A DNA stretch of 64,000 bases from Sulfitobacter sp. BSw21498 (GTDB lineage: Bacteria; Pseudomonadota; Alphaproteobacteria; Rhodobacterales; Rhodobacteraceae): the NCBI RefSeq assembly GCF_006064855.1, contig NZ_CP040753.1, forward strand, positions 2,232,001-2,296,000. Direction: 5' to 3'. Below the pieces are notes generated by a model, which did no database searches, was not told the DNA's origin, and worked only from the letters and a program-made list of their open reading frames with translations. Positions 54,995 to 63,507 of this stretch are shown here, piece after piece. The translations under genes and the position numbers were made by a program. Numbering within the stretch: position 1 is the stretch's first letter; each line of letters opens with the position of its first letter.

Positions 54995-56218
54995 GTGGCA
55001 GAGACTTCACCCCCCATAGGTAACCTGACGCTTCCCCGACCCGTCACACGGCCTTGGCTGGCGCTTCTGGGACTGACGCTCGGGGTGACCGTCACTAACG
55101 GGTTTGCGCGCTTTGCCTACGGGCTGATCCTGCCCGCGATGAAGACCGAGCTGGACTGGACCTATGCGCAAGCGGGCTGGCTGAACACGGCGAATGCGCT
55201 TGGCTATATCATTGGCGCGGTGCTGACGTTGCTGCTGATCGGGCGCATCGCGCCGGCGCGGCTGTTCAGTTTTGGTATGGTTGCGACCACGCTGACCCTG
55301 CTGGCCACGGGATACGAGGCGACAATGGGCTGGCAAACCTTCTGGCGGTTCGCGGCAGGGGTGTTCGGGGCGATGTCATTCTCTACCGCTGGCGTGCTGA
55401 CCGCGCGGCTGTTTCCCGGCGATGCCCGGCGCAATGCGCTGGCGATTGCGATCCTGTTCGGCGCGGGGGGCGGCATCGGGATCATGCTGGCGGGGGCGTC
55501 CCTGCCCCTGATGATAGAAGTCTGGGGCACCGGATCATGGCGCTATGGCTGGTATATAATCGGCGCGATCAGCGTGGCCTGCCTGCCCCTGTCCCTATGG
55601 GCCGCGGCGCGGCTGTCGGTCCCTGCGCAACGCAACACGGCAGCGGGCGGCATCAAGCTACGCCTGATCTGGAAAGAGCTGGCAGGCTATATCGGCTTTG
55701 CTATGGGGTATATCGTGTATCTGACATTTCTGTCGGCATGGATGACCGACCAGCAGGCGCCAGCGCTGCTGATCTCGGCTGTGTGGATCATCATGGGGGT
55801 GGCCCTGATCGCCTCGCCTTTTGTGTGGCGCGGAGTGTTGGCGCAGCACGCCTCCGGCAAGCCCTTGGCGATGATCCTGACCGGTATCGCAATCGGGTCG
55901 GCGCTGCCGCTGGTCTTGCCCGCAGGCGGGGCCGTTGTGATTTCGGCTATCGTTTTCGGGCTGTGCGTTTTCATGGCCCCAAGCGCGATCACCAGCTTTA
56001 TCCGCCAGAACCTGCCCGCAGAAAGCTGGGCCGCCGCCATGAGCCTGTTCACCGTTGTCTTTGCCGTTGCGCAGACCGCAGGCCCTTTTGCCGCCGGTGC
56101 CTTGGGGGATCTGACCGGCAACATCGGATCGAGCCTGCTGGTCGCAGCTGCGATCCTGCTGATGGGGGCGGCTGTCGTTGCCTTTCAAAAGCCCCTGACG
56201 GCGCAAGACCCCGCTTAA
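54995..56218 (+). CDS. MFS transporter, YbfB/YjiJ family
   Basis: A 407-residue transporter with 12 predicted helices. The N-terminal [20 protein letters not shown] is the YbfB/YjiJ signature, followed by [20 protein letters not shown]. The GTG at 54995 is chosen because AAGGGAG lies six bases upstream; an upstream in-frame GTG lacks such a site. Substrate unknown. It is divergent from pheS. Confidence 0.88.
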   Translation: MAETSPPIGNLTLPRPVTRPWLALLGLTLGVTVTNGFARFAYGLILPAMKTELDWTYAQAGWLNTANALGYIIGAVLTLLLIGRIAPARLFSFGMVATTLTLLATGYEATMGWQTFWRFAAGVFGAMSFSTAGVLTARLFPGDARRNALAIAILFGAGGGIGIMLAGASLPLMIEVWGTGSWRYGWYIIGAISVACLPLSLWAAARLSVPAQRNTAAGGIKLRLIWKELAGYIGFAMGYIVYLTFLSAWMTDQQAPALLISAVWIIMGVALIASPFVWRGVLAQHASGKPLAMILTGIAIGSALPLVLPAGGAVVISAIVFGLCVFMAPSAITSFIRQNLPAESWAAAMSLFTVVFAVAQTAGPFAAGALGDLTGNIGSSLLVAAAILLMGAAVVAFQKPLTAQDPA

Positions 56219-56227
56219 ACGAAAAAC

Positions 56228-56249
56228 GCCGCCCCGGTGTCAGGGCGGC
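56228..56249 (-). terminator. Terminator of the rpmI-rplT operon
   Basis: On the minus strand GCCGCCC, an 8-base loop and GGGCGGC are followed by GTTTTTC, a canonical intrinsic terminator 30 bases after the rplT stop. On the plus strand only ATTCTAAAA follows, so it may be weaker for the MFS gene. Confidence 0.85.
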
Positions 56250-56279
56250 ATTCTAAAACTCTGGATCGTCAAAGGGCGC

Positions 56280-56645
56280 TTATGCGGCCAGTGCGTCTTG
56301 TGCTTGCTTTACGATGGCACCGAATGCTTCGGGCTCGTTGACTGCCAGGTCGGACAGAACCTTCCGGTCCACTTCGATACCAGCCAAGGACAGACCGTTG
56401 ATGAAGCGGCTGTATGTCAGTGCTTCGTCGTGGCTGCGCACAGCGGCGTTGATCCGCTGGATCCACAATGCGCGGAAGTTCCGCTTGCGGTTCTTACGGT
56501 CGCGCGTGGCGTATTGGTTGGCTTTGTCGACCGCCTGACGGGCGACCTTAAAGGTGTTCTTGCGACGGCCGTAGTAACCTTTGGCTGCCTTGATTACCTT
56601 TTTGTGACGGGCGTGGGTGACCACACCACCTTTTGTACGGGACAT
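56280..56645 (-). CDS. rplT: 50S ribosomal protein L20
   Basis: A 121-residue ribosomal protein of standard length, with [20 protein letters not shown] at the start and [20 protein letters not shown] in the globular part. L20 is needed early in 50S assembly and often represses its own operon. It follows rpmI by 15 bases. Confidence 0.98.
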   Translation of the reverse strand: MSRTKGGVVTHARHKKVIKAAKGYYGRRKNTFKVARQAVDKANQYATRDRKNRKRNFRALWIQRINAAVRSHDEALTYSRFINGLSLAGIEVDRKVLSDLAVNEPEAFGAIVKQAQDALAA

Positions 56646-56660
56646 ATCGGCTCTCCTATC

Positions 56661-56861
56661 TTAGCGGTCGTAGGGCATAAAGCCCTTGATGATCTTGGCG
56701 TCGGGAGCAGACAAAGCTGTTGTCCCACGCGCGTCACGGATAAATTTCTTAGACCGTTTGATCATACCATGCTGTTTGCCAGCCTGACCGCCGATGACCT
56801 TGCCGGTCGCCGAGATCTTAAAGCGCTTTTTTGCACTCGATTTCGTCTTCATCTTGGGCAT
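56661..56861 (-). CDS. rpmI: 50S ribosomal protein L35
   Basis: A 66-residue basic protein, [20 protein letters not shown] at the N-terminus and GFMPYDR at the end, diagnostic for L35. It is first in the rpmI-rplT operon; infC, which precedes these genes in enterobacteria, is not present. Confidence 0.98.
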   Translation of the reverse strand: MPKMKTKSSAKKRFKISATGKVIGGQAGKQHGMIKRSKKFIRDARGTTALSAPDAKIIKGFMPYDR

Positions 56862-56992
56862 TTCCGTCTCCTTAACTTGAGTTCGGTAAGTGCGCGACTC
56901 GGCATGCCACGAAGGCCGGACGCGCGGAACGAAGCTGGCGTATAGGAGGGACCGCCCCTCAAAGCAAGGGCAAAAGCGCGAAACGCTGGCGG

Positions 56993-57220
56993 TTACCAGA
57001 ACTTATAGCGCGCCACGACATGCAGGACGGAGTTGGGGATATCTTCCAGCGCATAGCCACCCGGATGGGTGTTAATCGCATAGACGATCATCCCGCCCGC
57101 GATCAGAACCGTCAACGCCGACGCCCGCGGCGCACGGCTATCGGAGAAGGCCGACACCACAGACGGGATCGATAGGACTGCAAGGGCAAGACCAATCACC
57201 AAAATCAGATCAGTATCCAT
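56993..57220 (-). CDS. Small conserved-looking membrane protein
   Basis: A 75-residue protein with two hydrophobic segments, residues 4-24 ([20 protein letters not shown]) and 34-50 ([17 protein letters not shown]), and a polar tail ending in VVARYKFW. No family recognised with certainty; proteins of this size and layout are common beside pyk in Rhodobacterales. It lies 44 bases after pyk on the same strand. Confidence 0.65.
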   Translation of the reverse strand: MDTDLILVIGLALAVLSIPSVVSAFSDSRAPRASALTVLIAGGMIVYAINTHPGGYALEDIPNSVLHVVARYKFW

Positions 57221-57264
57221 AGTCTTTGCCCCTGCTCGATATATTTTTATTAGCTGATCAGAGG

Positions 57265-58710
57265 TTATTCCGGATCGGTATTAAAAATCAATCGTTCGTC
57301 GCAAGGGGCGACGCGCAGGATATTGGTGCTGCCCTCGACGTTAAAGGGTACGCCTGCAGTGACCACGATCATGTCTTCCGGTCCGGCATAGCCTTCGTCA
57401 CGGGCGACCCGTGCAGCGCTGACCACAGCCATCTTGAACCGCTCCAGCGTGCCGGTCTGCACGCAGTTGACGCCCCAGGTTAGCGCCAGACGACGTGCGG
57501 TCCTGACTAATGGCGTCAGCGCAATGATCGGCACCCGTGGCCGTTCGCGCGCTGTCAGCAACGCCGTAGTGCCGCTTTGCGTGAAGCAGCAGATCGCCTT
57601 GATGTTCGCGGTTTCCGCAATCTCGCGGGCAGCGGCAACGATACCGTCCGCCACCGTCATGCGGTCTACCTTGCGTGACGATTCGATGATCTGGGTATAG
57701 GTCGGGTCCTGCTCTACCTCGGTGGCGACGTTGTCCATCGTGCGCACGGCCTCGACCGGATAGGCACCGGCAGCAGATTCCGCCGACAACATCACGGCAT
57801 CCGCGCCTTCATAGATCGCGGTCGCCACGTCCGACACCTCGGCCCGTGTGGGGACCGGGCTTTCGATCATCGATTCCAGCATCTGCGTCGCCACGATCAC
57901 CGGCTTGGCCGCCGCGCGGCACTTGCGCACCAGTCGTTTCTGGATCGGCGGCACATTCTGCACCGGCAGCTCAACCCCCAGATCACCGCGCGCCACCATG
58001 ATCCCGTCACTGACAGCAAGGATATCCTCGAACCGGTCCACCGCCGACGGCTTTTCAATCTTGCTCAGCAGTGCGGCACGGCCCTTGGCCAGTTCGCGCG
58101 CCTCGGTCACATCTTCGGGACGCTGCACAAAGCTCAACGCCAGCCAGTCGACCCCCAGATCGCAAACAAATTCCAGATCCGCACGGTCCTTTTCAGACAG
58201 GGCGGCAAGCGGCAGAACCACGTCAGGCACGTTCACGCCCTTGCGGTTAGAGATCACGCCGCCGATCATCACTTCGCACTCCGCGAAATCGGGCCCGCAT
58301 TCCTTAACCTTCAAACGGATCTTACCATCATTGACCAACAGCGACGCACCCGGTTCGAGCGCTTGAAAAATCTCTGGGTGCGGCAGGCACACGCGGCGGG
58401 CGTTGCCCTCTGCCTCGTCCAGATCAAGCCGGAACGACGCACCCTCGACCAGCAGTTCGCTGTCACCAGCGAAGACACCCACACGCAACTTCGGCCCCTG
58501 AAGATCCGCAAGGATACCGATCGTGGAACCCGTTTCCTCTTCGATCTGGCGGATGATCTTGTGCTTGATCCTGATCTCATCATGGCTGCCGTGGCTCATG
58601 TTCAACCGGAACACATCCGCGCCCGCTTGAAACAACGCCGAGATCGTCTCGTGGGTATCCGAAGCTGGACCCAAGGTGGCAACTATTTTGACATTTCGCG
58701 TGCGTTTCAT
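57265..58710 (-). CDS. pyk: Pyruvate kinase
   Basis: A 481-residue enzyme starting MKRTRNVKIVATLGPASD. The substrate and metal regions are present: FRLNMSHG, LADLQGPKLRVG, LALSFVQRPEDV, SKIEKPSAV, DGIMVARGDLGVELP and the MLESMIESPVPTRAEVSDVA loop. It makes pyruvate and ATP from phosphoenolpyruvate. An in-frame start 21 bases upstream is less likely. Length is typical of the bacterial type II enzyme. Confidence 0.96.
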   Translation of the reverse strand: MKRTRNVKIVATLGPASDTHETISALFQAGADVFRLNMSHGSHDEIRIKHKIIRQIEEETGSTIGILADLQGPKLRVGVFAGDSELLVEGASFRLDLDEAEGNARRVCLPHPEIFQALEPGASLLVNDGKIRLKVKECGPDFAECEVMIGGVISNRKGVNVPDVVLPLAALSEKDRADLEFVCDLGVDWLALSFVQRPEDVTEARELAKGRAALLSKIEKPSAVDRFEDILAVSDGIMVARGDLGVELPVQNVPPIQKRLVRKCRAAAKPVIVATQMLESMIESPVPTRAEVSDVATAIYEGADAVMLSAESAAGAYPVEAVRTMDNVATEVEQDPTYTQIIESSRKVDRMTVADGIVAAAREIAETANIKAICCFTQSGTTALLTARERPRVPIIALTPLVRTARRLALTWGVNCVQTGTLERFKMAVVSAARVARDEGYAGPEDMIVVTAGVPFNVEGSTNILRVAPCDERLIFNTDPE

Positions 58711-58973
58711 ACTGGTGACGTCCCTTTTCATCTGTGGGCTTTGGCAGCCCCCGCGCTCTGATTACCTTGGTTTAACACGCGCAGCGATCAGAGTGGATAG
58801 CAAATAAGTTAGCGTTAACATTTAGCGAAGCTCGCCCATTCCGTCTATGCGCACGTCAATGTGACAGCACCATGACGATTGCAAGCACACCGCAAGACAC
58901 GCAGACAGGCACCCGCCTTGAACCCGCCCCGACCAACCCATAGCTTTACGGCACCCACACCGAGGAGAGCATA

Positions 58974-59285
58974 ATGCCTACACAACAGGAAATCGAACTG
59001 CAGGCTGCGGCGTTCCGCCGGCTGCAACAACATCTGATGCAGGACCGCACGGATGTTCAGAATATCGACATGATGAATTTGGCCGGATTTTGCCGCAATT
59101 GCCTGTCGCGCTGGTACCAAGAGGCCGCGAACGAACGCGGCATCGACATGAGCAAAGAAGAAGCGCGTGAATTGTTCTACGGCATGACCATGGACGCATG
59201 GAAAGCCGGCTATCAGACCGACGCGAAAGACACGCAGAAAGAAGCGTTCAAGGTTGCGTTTGAACAGAACGTGGAAAAGGGCTGA
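58974..59285 (+). CDS. DUF1244 family protein
   Basis: A 103-residue soluble helical protein with the DUF1244 core MMNLAGFCRNCLSRWYQEAA (two conserved cysteines) and EEARELFYGMTMDAWKAGYQ. The family is widespread in proteobacteria and has no established function. Ribosome-binding site GAGGAG precedes the ATG. It converges on the D-amino-acid transaminase gene. Confidence 0.9.
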   Translation: MPTQQEIELQAAAFRRLQQHLMQDRTDVQNIDMMNLAGFCRNCLSRWYQEAANERGIDMSKEEARELFYGMTMDAWKAGYQTDAKDTQKEAFKVAFEQNVEKG

Positions 59286-59306
59286 CCGCACGCGGCCAGC
59301 CCCTTG

Positions 59307-59333
59307 GCAAGGCGGGTTACACCGCCGCCTTGC
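59307..59333 (+). terminator. Hairpin between the DUF1244 and transaminase genes
   Basis: GCAAGGCGG (59307-59315) and CCGCCTTGC (59325-59333) form a perfect 9-bp stem with a 9-base loop, followed by GCATTTCTTCC. It overlaps the last codons of the convergent transaminase gene, so the symmetry partly reflects coding sequence. Confidence 0.4.
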
Positions 59334-60177
59334 GCATTTCTTCCAGATAGATTTCGCGTAGACGCGGCGCGACCCGGCCCGGTGTACCATCACCTAAAGC
59401 CACGCCGTCGATCTCGACCACGGGCATGACAAAGGCGCTGGCTGATGTGGTGAACGCCTCATCCGCCTGCTGCGCTTCGTGGATGGTAAAGTTACGTTCT
59501 TCCACCACCATCTGCGCTTCTTTTGCAAACCGCAGGACTGCGGCGCGGGTGATGCCGTGCAAAATCTCGTTGCTCAGGGCGCGGGTGATGATCTTGTTGC
59601 CCATGACGATATAGGCGTTGTTGCTGGTGCCTTCGGTGACAAACCCGTCCTCGACCATCCACGCATCGTCACAGCCCGCTTTCTTAGCCATCATTTTGCC
59701 CATCGACGGGTACAAAAGTTGCACCGTCTTGATGTCGCGGCGGCCCCAGCGGATGTCCTCGATGCTGATGACCTTCGCCCCCTTCTTGGCGGCGGGGCTG
59801 TCGGCCATACCGGGCTTGGATTGGGTGAACAACACGATCGTAGGCTCGGTTGTTTCGGGATCGGGGAAGGCAAAGTCTCGGTCCCCGTCCGACCCGCGCG
59901 TGATCTGCAAATAGATCAGCCCCTCGTCGATCTCGTTCACACGGACCAGCTCGCGATGCACCTCCAACAGATCCTCTTTCGAGATCGGGTTGCGCATCTG
60001 CAATTCATTCAGCGACCGGCTCAGCCGGATGGCGTGGCCGTCAAAGTCGATCAGCTTGCCGTCCAGCACGCTGGTGACCTCATAGACCCCGTCCGCCATC
60101 AGAAACCCGCGATCAAAGATCGAAACCTTGGCTTCGGTCTCGGGCAGGTATTCGCCGTTCACATATACAGTCCGCAT
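59317..60177 (-). CDS. dat: D-amino-acid transaminase (class IV)
   Basis: A 286-residue fold type IV PLP enzyme. The start MRTVYVNGEYLPETEAKVSI and FDRGFLMADGVYEVTSV are typical, the PLP lysine is in DIKTVQLLYPSMGK, and the phosphate-binding region is in EGTSNNAYIV. It moves amino groups between D-amino acids and 2-oxo acids, giving D-glutamate from 2-oxoglutarate. It starts three bases after dgcA, so D-glutamate made here can feed the DgcN-DgcA route. A branched-chain or 4-amino-4-deoxychorismate role is less likely from context. Confidence 0.88.
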   Translation of the reverse strand: MRTVYVNGEYLPETEAKVSIFDRGFLMADGVYEVTSVLDGKLIDFDGHAIRLSRSLNELQMRNPISKEDLLEVHRELVRVNEIDEGLIYLQITRGSDGDRDFAFPDPETTEPTIVLFTQSKPGMADSPAAKKGAKVISIEDIRWGRRDIKTVQLLYPSMGKMMAKKAGCDDAWMVEDGFVTEGTSNNAYIVMGNKIITRALSNEILHGITRAAVLRFAKEAQMVVEERNFTIHEAQQADEAFTTSASAFVMPVVEIDGVALGDGTPGRVAPRLREIYLEEMRKAAV

Positions 60178-60180
60178 GTC

Positions 60181-61146
60181 TTATCCCCAAAGCTTGGCCG
60201 CAGGCGGATGCACCCCGGCGGCGTCAAATGTCAAAGCGTCCTCGCGGTCTTCGGCCAGAAGCAGCGGGCCGTCAAGGTCCACCACCTTGGCCCCCTGCGC
60301 TACCAAGGTCGCCGGTGCCATTGCCAGCGAAGACCCGACCATGCAGCCGACCATCACCTCAAAGCCCTGCGCGACAGCGGCATCGCGCAGCGCCAGCGCC
60401 TCTGTCAGGCCGCCGGTCTTGTCCAGCTTGATATTGACCACATCGTATTTACCCTTGAGCGCAGCGAGGCTCGCACGGTCATGACAGCTTTCATCCGCAC
60501 AGACCGGCACAGGCCGATCCATCCCGATCAGCTCATCATCATCGCCTGCAGGCAAAGGCTGCTCCACCAATGACACTCCAAGCCGTACCAGATGCGGTGC
60601 CAGATCGGCATAAACCTCTGCCGACCAGCCCTCATTCGCATCGATGATGATCTGCGCATCGGGGGCACCGGCGCGCACGGCCTCAAGGCGAGGCATATCG
60701 TCCGGCGTACCAAGCTTGATCTTCAACAACGGACGATGCGCATGCAATGCAGCCTGTTCGCGCATTTTTTCGGGGCTATCCAACGACAGGGTAAAGGCCG
60801 TGACCTCGGGCCCCGGCTGGGCCAAACCCGCCAGTTCCCACACACGTTTGCCTGCCTGCTTAGCCTGTAAATCCCACAAGGCACAGTCCACCGCATTGCG
60901 CGCGGCCCCGGCGGGCAGCAGATCGTACAGCGCCTCGCGGGTCAGGGACCCGCTTAACGTTTCAATCTCTGCCGCGACCGATTCCAACGTCTCTCCATAA
61001 CGGGCGTAGGGCACACACTCGCCCCACCCCGTCACGCCGCATTCGGTAATCCGAACCGTTAGCACCTGCGCCTCGGTCCGCGACCCGCGCGAAATCGTAA
61101 AGACCTGCGCCAGCCGGAACACATCCCGGCTTACCTCGATACGCAT
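60181..61146 (-). CDS. dgcA: DgcA-like N-acetyl-D-glutamate racemase (enolase superfamily)
   Basis: A 321-residue enolase-superfamily enzyme of the dipeptide-epimerase type. The catalytic KxK is in LLKIKLG, metal ligands are in IIDANEGW, LVEQPLP and CADESCH, and the second acid/base Lys is in VNIKLDKTGGL. By sequence alone it could be an L-Ala-D/L-Glu epimerase. Its neighbour is a DUF1611 protein, the pairing described for D-glutamate catabolism in marine bacteria (DgcN acetylates, DgcA racemises), so I favour that role. Confidence 0.82.
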   Translation of the reverse strand: MRIEVSRDVFRLAQVFTISRGSRTEAQVLTVRITECGVTGWGECVPYARYGETLESVAAEIETLSGSLTREALYDLLPAGAARNAVDCALWDLQAKQAGKRVWELAGLAQPGPEVTAFTLSLDSPEKMREQAALHAHRPLLKIKLGTPDDMPRLEAVRAGAPDAQIIIDANEGWSAEVYADLAPHLVRLGVSLVEQPLPAGDDDELIGMDRPVPVCADESCHDRASLAALKGKYDVVNIKLDKTGGLTEALALRDAAVAQGFEVMVGCMVGSSLAMAPATLVAQGAKVVDLDGPLLLAEDREDALTFDAAGVHPPAAKLWG

Positions 61147-61191
61147 ATCCGCTCCTTCATTTTGCCACTTAAACTCTCCCCGAAGGGCCGA

Positions 61192-62193
61192 TCAGAGGGC
61201 TGCCAAAGCATCCGCCAGTTTCGCGGCACCTTGGCGGAACGGGTCCACGGCTGGCAAGCCCAAGCGATGCTCAACCTCGGCGAGATATGCGTCTGCCTCT
61301 ACTTCCGACAGATGCTGCGTATTGATCGAGATGCCGACCACCTGACATCCGGCATTGGCGACCCGTGCAAGCGTCAGCGCCACGTCGCGTACTTCTTCCA
61401 GCGTGGGCAGCGTATAGTCGGGCAGACCGCGCATGGTTTTGCGGGTTGGCTCGTGGCACAGGATCAGCGCATCGGGTTGGCCGCCGTGGATCAGCGCCAT
61501 GGTGACGCCGGAATAGGACACGTGGAACAGGCTGCCCTGCCCTTCGATGATATCCCAGTGGTCGTCATCATTGTCAGGCGTCAGATACTCGATCGAACCG
61601 GCCATGAAATCCGCGATCACGGCGTCCAAGGGCACGCCTTCGCCGGTGATCAGGATACCGGTCTGGCCTGTGGCGCGGAAGCTGCTTTTCAGCCCCTTTT
61701 CCTTCATTGCCGCGTCCAATGCCAGCGCGGTATACATCTTGCCGACAGAACAATCAGTGCCGACCGCCAGCACCCGCTTGCCGCTGCGTTTGACACCGTT
61801 CGCGATGGGATATTGCACCGACGGAATGCGCACATCATGCAAGGTGCGGCCGTGTTTCTCGGCGGCGGCAACCAGTTCTGGTTCGTTGCGCAGCAGGTTA
61901 TGCAGGCCGGATGCCAAATCAAAGCCGGCCTCCAGCGCTTCGACCAGCACGGCGCGCCATGTGGCGCTGATGGTGCCACCGCGGTTTGCGACACCGATGA
62001 CCAACGTCTTTGCGCCCGCTTCTTTCGCCTGCGCTAGGGTCATATCGGTCAGGCCCAGATCCGCCTTACACCCGTCCAGCCGCAATTGGCCGACGGCATT
62101 ATCGGGACGCCAGTCCTTGATGCCTTGCGCTACTTTAGCAGCAAGATGATCTGGCGCGTCGCCCAGGAAAAGAAGGTATGGTGTTTTGATCAT
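61192..62193 (-). CDS. dgcN: DgcN-like D-glutamate N-acetyltransferase (DUF1611)
   Basis: A 333-residue DUF1611 protein. It has an N-terminal Rossmann-like part (IKTPYLLFLGDAPDHLAAKV) and a P-loop-like NTPase domain with AVGTDCSVGKMYTALALD near residue 150, then EGQGSLFHVSYSGVTMALIH. The ATG at 62193 has GGAG nine bases upstream and is preferred to a GTG six bases earlier. DUF1611 members near a dipeptide-epimerase homologue have been named DgcN. It is first in the dgcN-dgcA-transaminase operon. Confidence 0.82.
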   Translation of the reverse strand: MIKTPYLLFLGDAPDHLAAKVAQGIKDWRPDNAVGQLRLDGCKADLGLTDMTLAQAKEAGAKTLVIGVANRGGTISATWRAVLVEALEAGFDLASGLHNLLRNEPELVAAAEKHGRTLHDVRIPSVQYPIANGVKRSGKRVLAVGTDCSVGKMYTALALDAAMKEKGLKSSFRATGQTGILITGEGVPLDAVIADFMAGSIEYLTPDNDDDHWDIIEGQGSLFHVSYSGVTMALIHGGQPDALILCHEPTRKTMRGLPDYTLPTLEEVRDVALTLARVANAGCQVVGISINTQHLSEVEADAYLAEVEHRLGLPAVDPFRQGAAKLADALAAL

Positions 62194-62253
62194 GATCACA
62201 TGCTCCTGTAATTTGGCTTTGGCTCAGTTTCGCAGCCTTTCGGCGCGATAAGG

Positions 62254-62300
62254 TTGCAAATGAATGGCCGACGCAAGAGAGACCGCAGAATATTTGCAAA
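62254..62300. promoter_or_regulatory. TTGCAAA repeats upstream of mcl1
   Basis: TTGCAAA occurs at 62254-62260 and the palindrome TTTGCAAA at 62293-62300 in the dgcN-mcl1 intergenic region. ScfR-type acyl-CoA regulators such as PccR of Rhodobacter recognise TTTGCAAA-N4-TTTGCAAA, but here the two copies are 32 bases apart, so the match is only partial. Confidence 0.25.
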
Positions 62301-62442
62301 GATTCGCCCATTAGCGCAAGAATTGTGCATAGAAATTTAGCGCTCGATGCTGCAGCTGCGAGATCACTCTTGCAGGGCGCAGCGCAATTTAATACCACCC
62401 AAGGCAATCAAGTCGTAACTTTATTACTCAAGGAGTTCGCAT

Positions 62443-63402
62443 ATGAGCTTTCGCATCCAGCCCACAGCCCCTGCACGCCCCAACCGCTGCCAATTGTTCG
62501 GCCCGGGTTCGCGCCCGGCAATCTTCGAGAAAATGGCAAGCTCTGACGCAGATGTCATCAACCTGGATTTGGAAGACAGCGTTGCCCCCTCGGACAAAGA
62601 CAGCGCCCGCGCCAATATCATCAAAGCGATCAGCGACGTAGACTGGGGCGACAAGACGTTGTCCGTACGGATCAACGGCCTCGACACACCTTACTGGTAC
62701 CGTGATGTCGTCGACCTGCTGGAGCAAGCAGGCGAGCGTCTGGACCAGATTATGATCCCCAAAGTGGGTTGCGCGGCAGACGTCTATACCGTTGACGCGC
62801 TGGTTACTGCGATTGAAACCGCCAAGGGCCGAAGCAAGAAGATCTCGTTCGAGGTCATCATCGAATCGGCGGCGGGCATCGCCCATGTCGAAGAAATTGC
62901 GGCTGCCAGCCCGCGCTTGCAAGCGATGAGCCTTGGCGCGGCCGACTTTGCTGCCTCTATGGGGATGCAGACGACCGGCATCGGCGGCACACAAGAGAAC
63001 TATTACATGCTGCACGACGGGACAAAGCATTGGTCCGATCCGTGGCATTGGGCGCAGACCGCCATTGTAGCTGCCTGCCGGACCCACGGTGTGCTGCCGG
63101 TCGACGGTCCGTTCGGTGATTTCTCGGACGACGAAGGCTACCGCGCGCAGGCACGCCGGTCGGCAACTTTGGGCATGGTCGGCAAATGGGCCATCCACCC
63201 CAAGCAGATCGCCGTCGCGAACGAGGTCTTTACCCCCTCGGAGGAAGCCGTCGCCGAAGCCCGCGAAATTCTGGCTGCGATGGAAACAGCCAAGGCCAAC
63301 GGCGAAGGTGCGACCGTCTACAAAGGTCGTCTGGTCGATATCGCCAGCATCAAACAGGCCGAGGTCATCGTGCGCCAGTCCGAGATGATCGCCTCGCGCT
63401 AG
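62443..63402 (+). CDS. mcl1: L-malyl-CoA/beta-methylmalyl-CoA lyase
   Basis: A 319-residue CitE-like lyase starting MSFRIQPTAPARPNRCQLFG. The acidic magnesium ligands are in VINLDLEDSVAPSDK and EVIIESAAGIAHVEEI, followed by LGAADFAASMG, and length matches Mcl1 of Rhodobacter. It cleaves beta-methylmalyl-CoA to glyoxylate and propionyl-CoA, and forms or cleaves malyl-CoA, in the ethylmalonyl-CoA pathway for acetyl-CoA assimilation. AAGGAG precedes the ATG. The mce gene elsewhere in the window fits the same pathway. Confidence 0.95.
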   Translation: MSFRIQPTAPARPNRCQLFGPGSRPAIFEKMASSDADVINLDLEDSVAPSDKDSARANIIKAISDVDWGDKTLSVRINGLDTPYWYRDVVDLLEQAGERLDQIMIPKVGCAADVYTVDALVTAIETAKGRSKKISFEVIIESAAGIAHVEEIAAASPRLQAMSLGAADFAASMGMQTTGIGGTQENYYMLHDGTKHWSDPWHWAQTAIVAACRTHGVLPVDGPFGDFSDDEGYRAQARRSATLGMVGKWAIHPKQIAVANEVFTPSEEAVAEAREILAAMETAKANGEGATVYKGRLVDIASIKQAEVIVRQSEMIASR

Positions 63403-63416
63403 CCCCGCAATACGAC

Positions 63417-63449
63417 ACAGCGGCGCGGGCCTTGTTCCTGCGCCGCTGT
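63417..63449 (+). terminator. Hairpin after mcl1
   Basis: ACAGCGGCGC (63417-63426) and GCGCCGCTGT (63440-63449) form a perfect 10-bp stem with a 13-base loop, 15 bases after the mcl1 stop. The T-tract is almost absent (TTG), so termination efficiency is uncertain. Confidence 0.6.
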
Positions 63450-63507
63450 TGCCCCCCCGTAGCGAAGCGGGCTTGGCATACCCCGCGGCTTGGGGCATCA
63501 AGGCGGC

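Noticed and set aside
58871-58942. A 23-codon frame before the DUF1244 gene
   Set aside because: It is very short, has no ribosome-binding site and no conserved features; it is probably leader sequence.
58845-59393. A leftward open frame over the DUF1244 gene
   Set aside because: DUF1244 is clear on the plus strand with a ribosome-binding site; the antisense frame has shadow composition.
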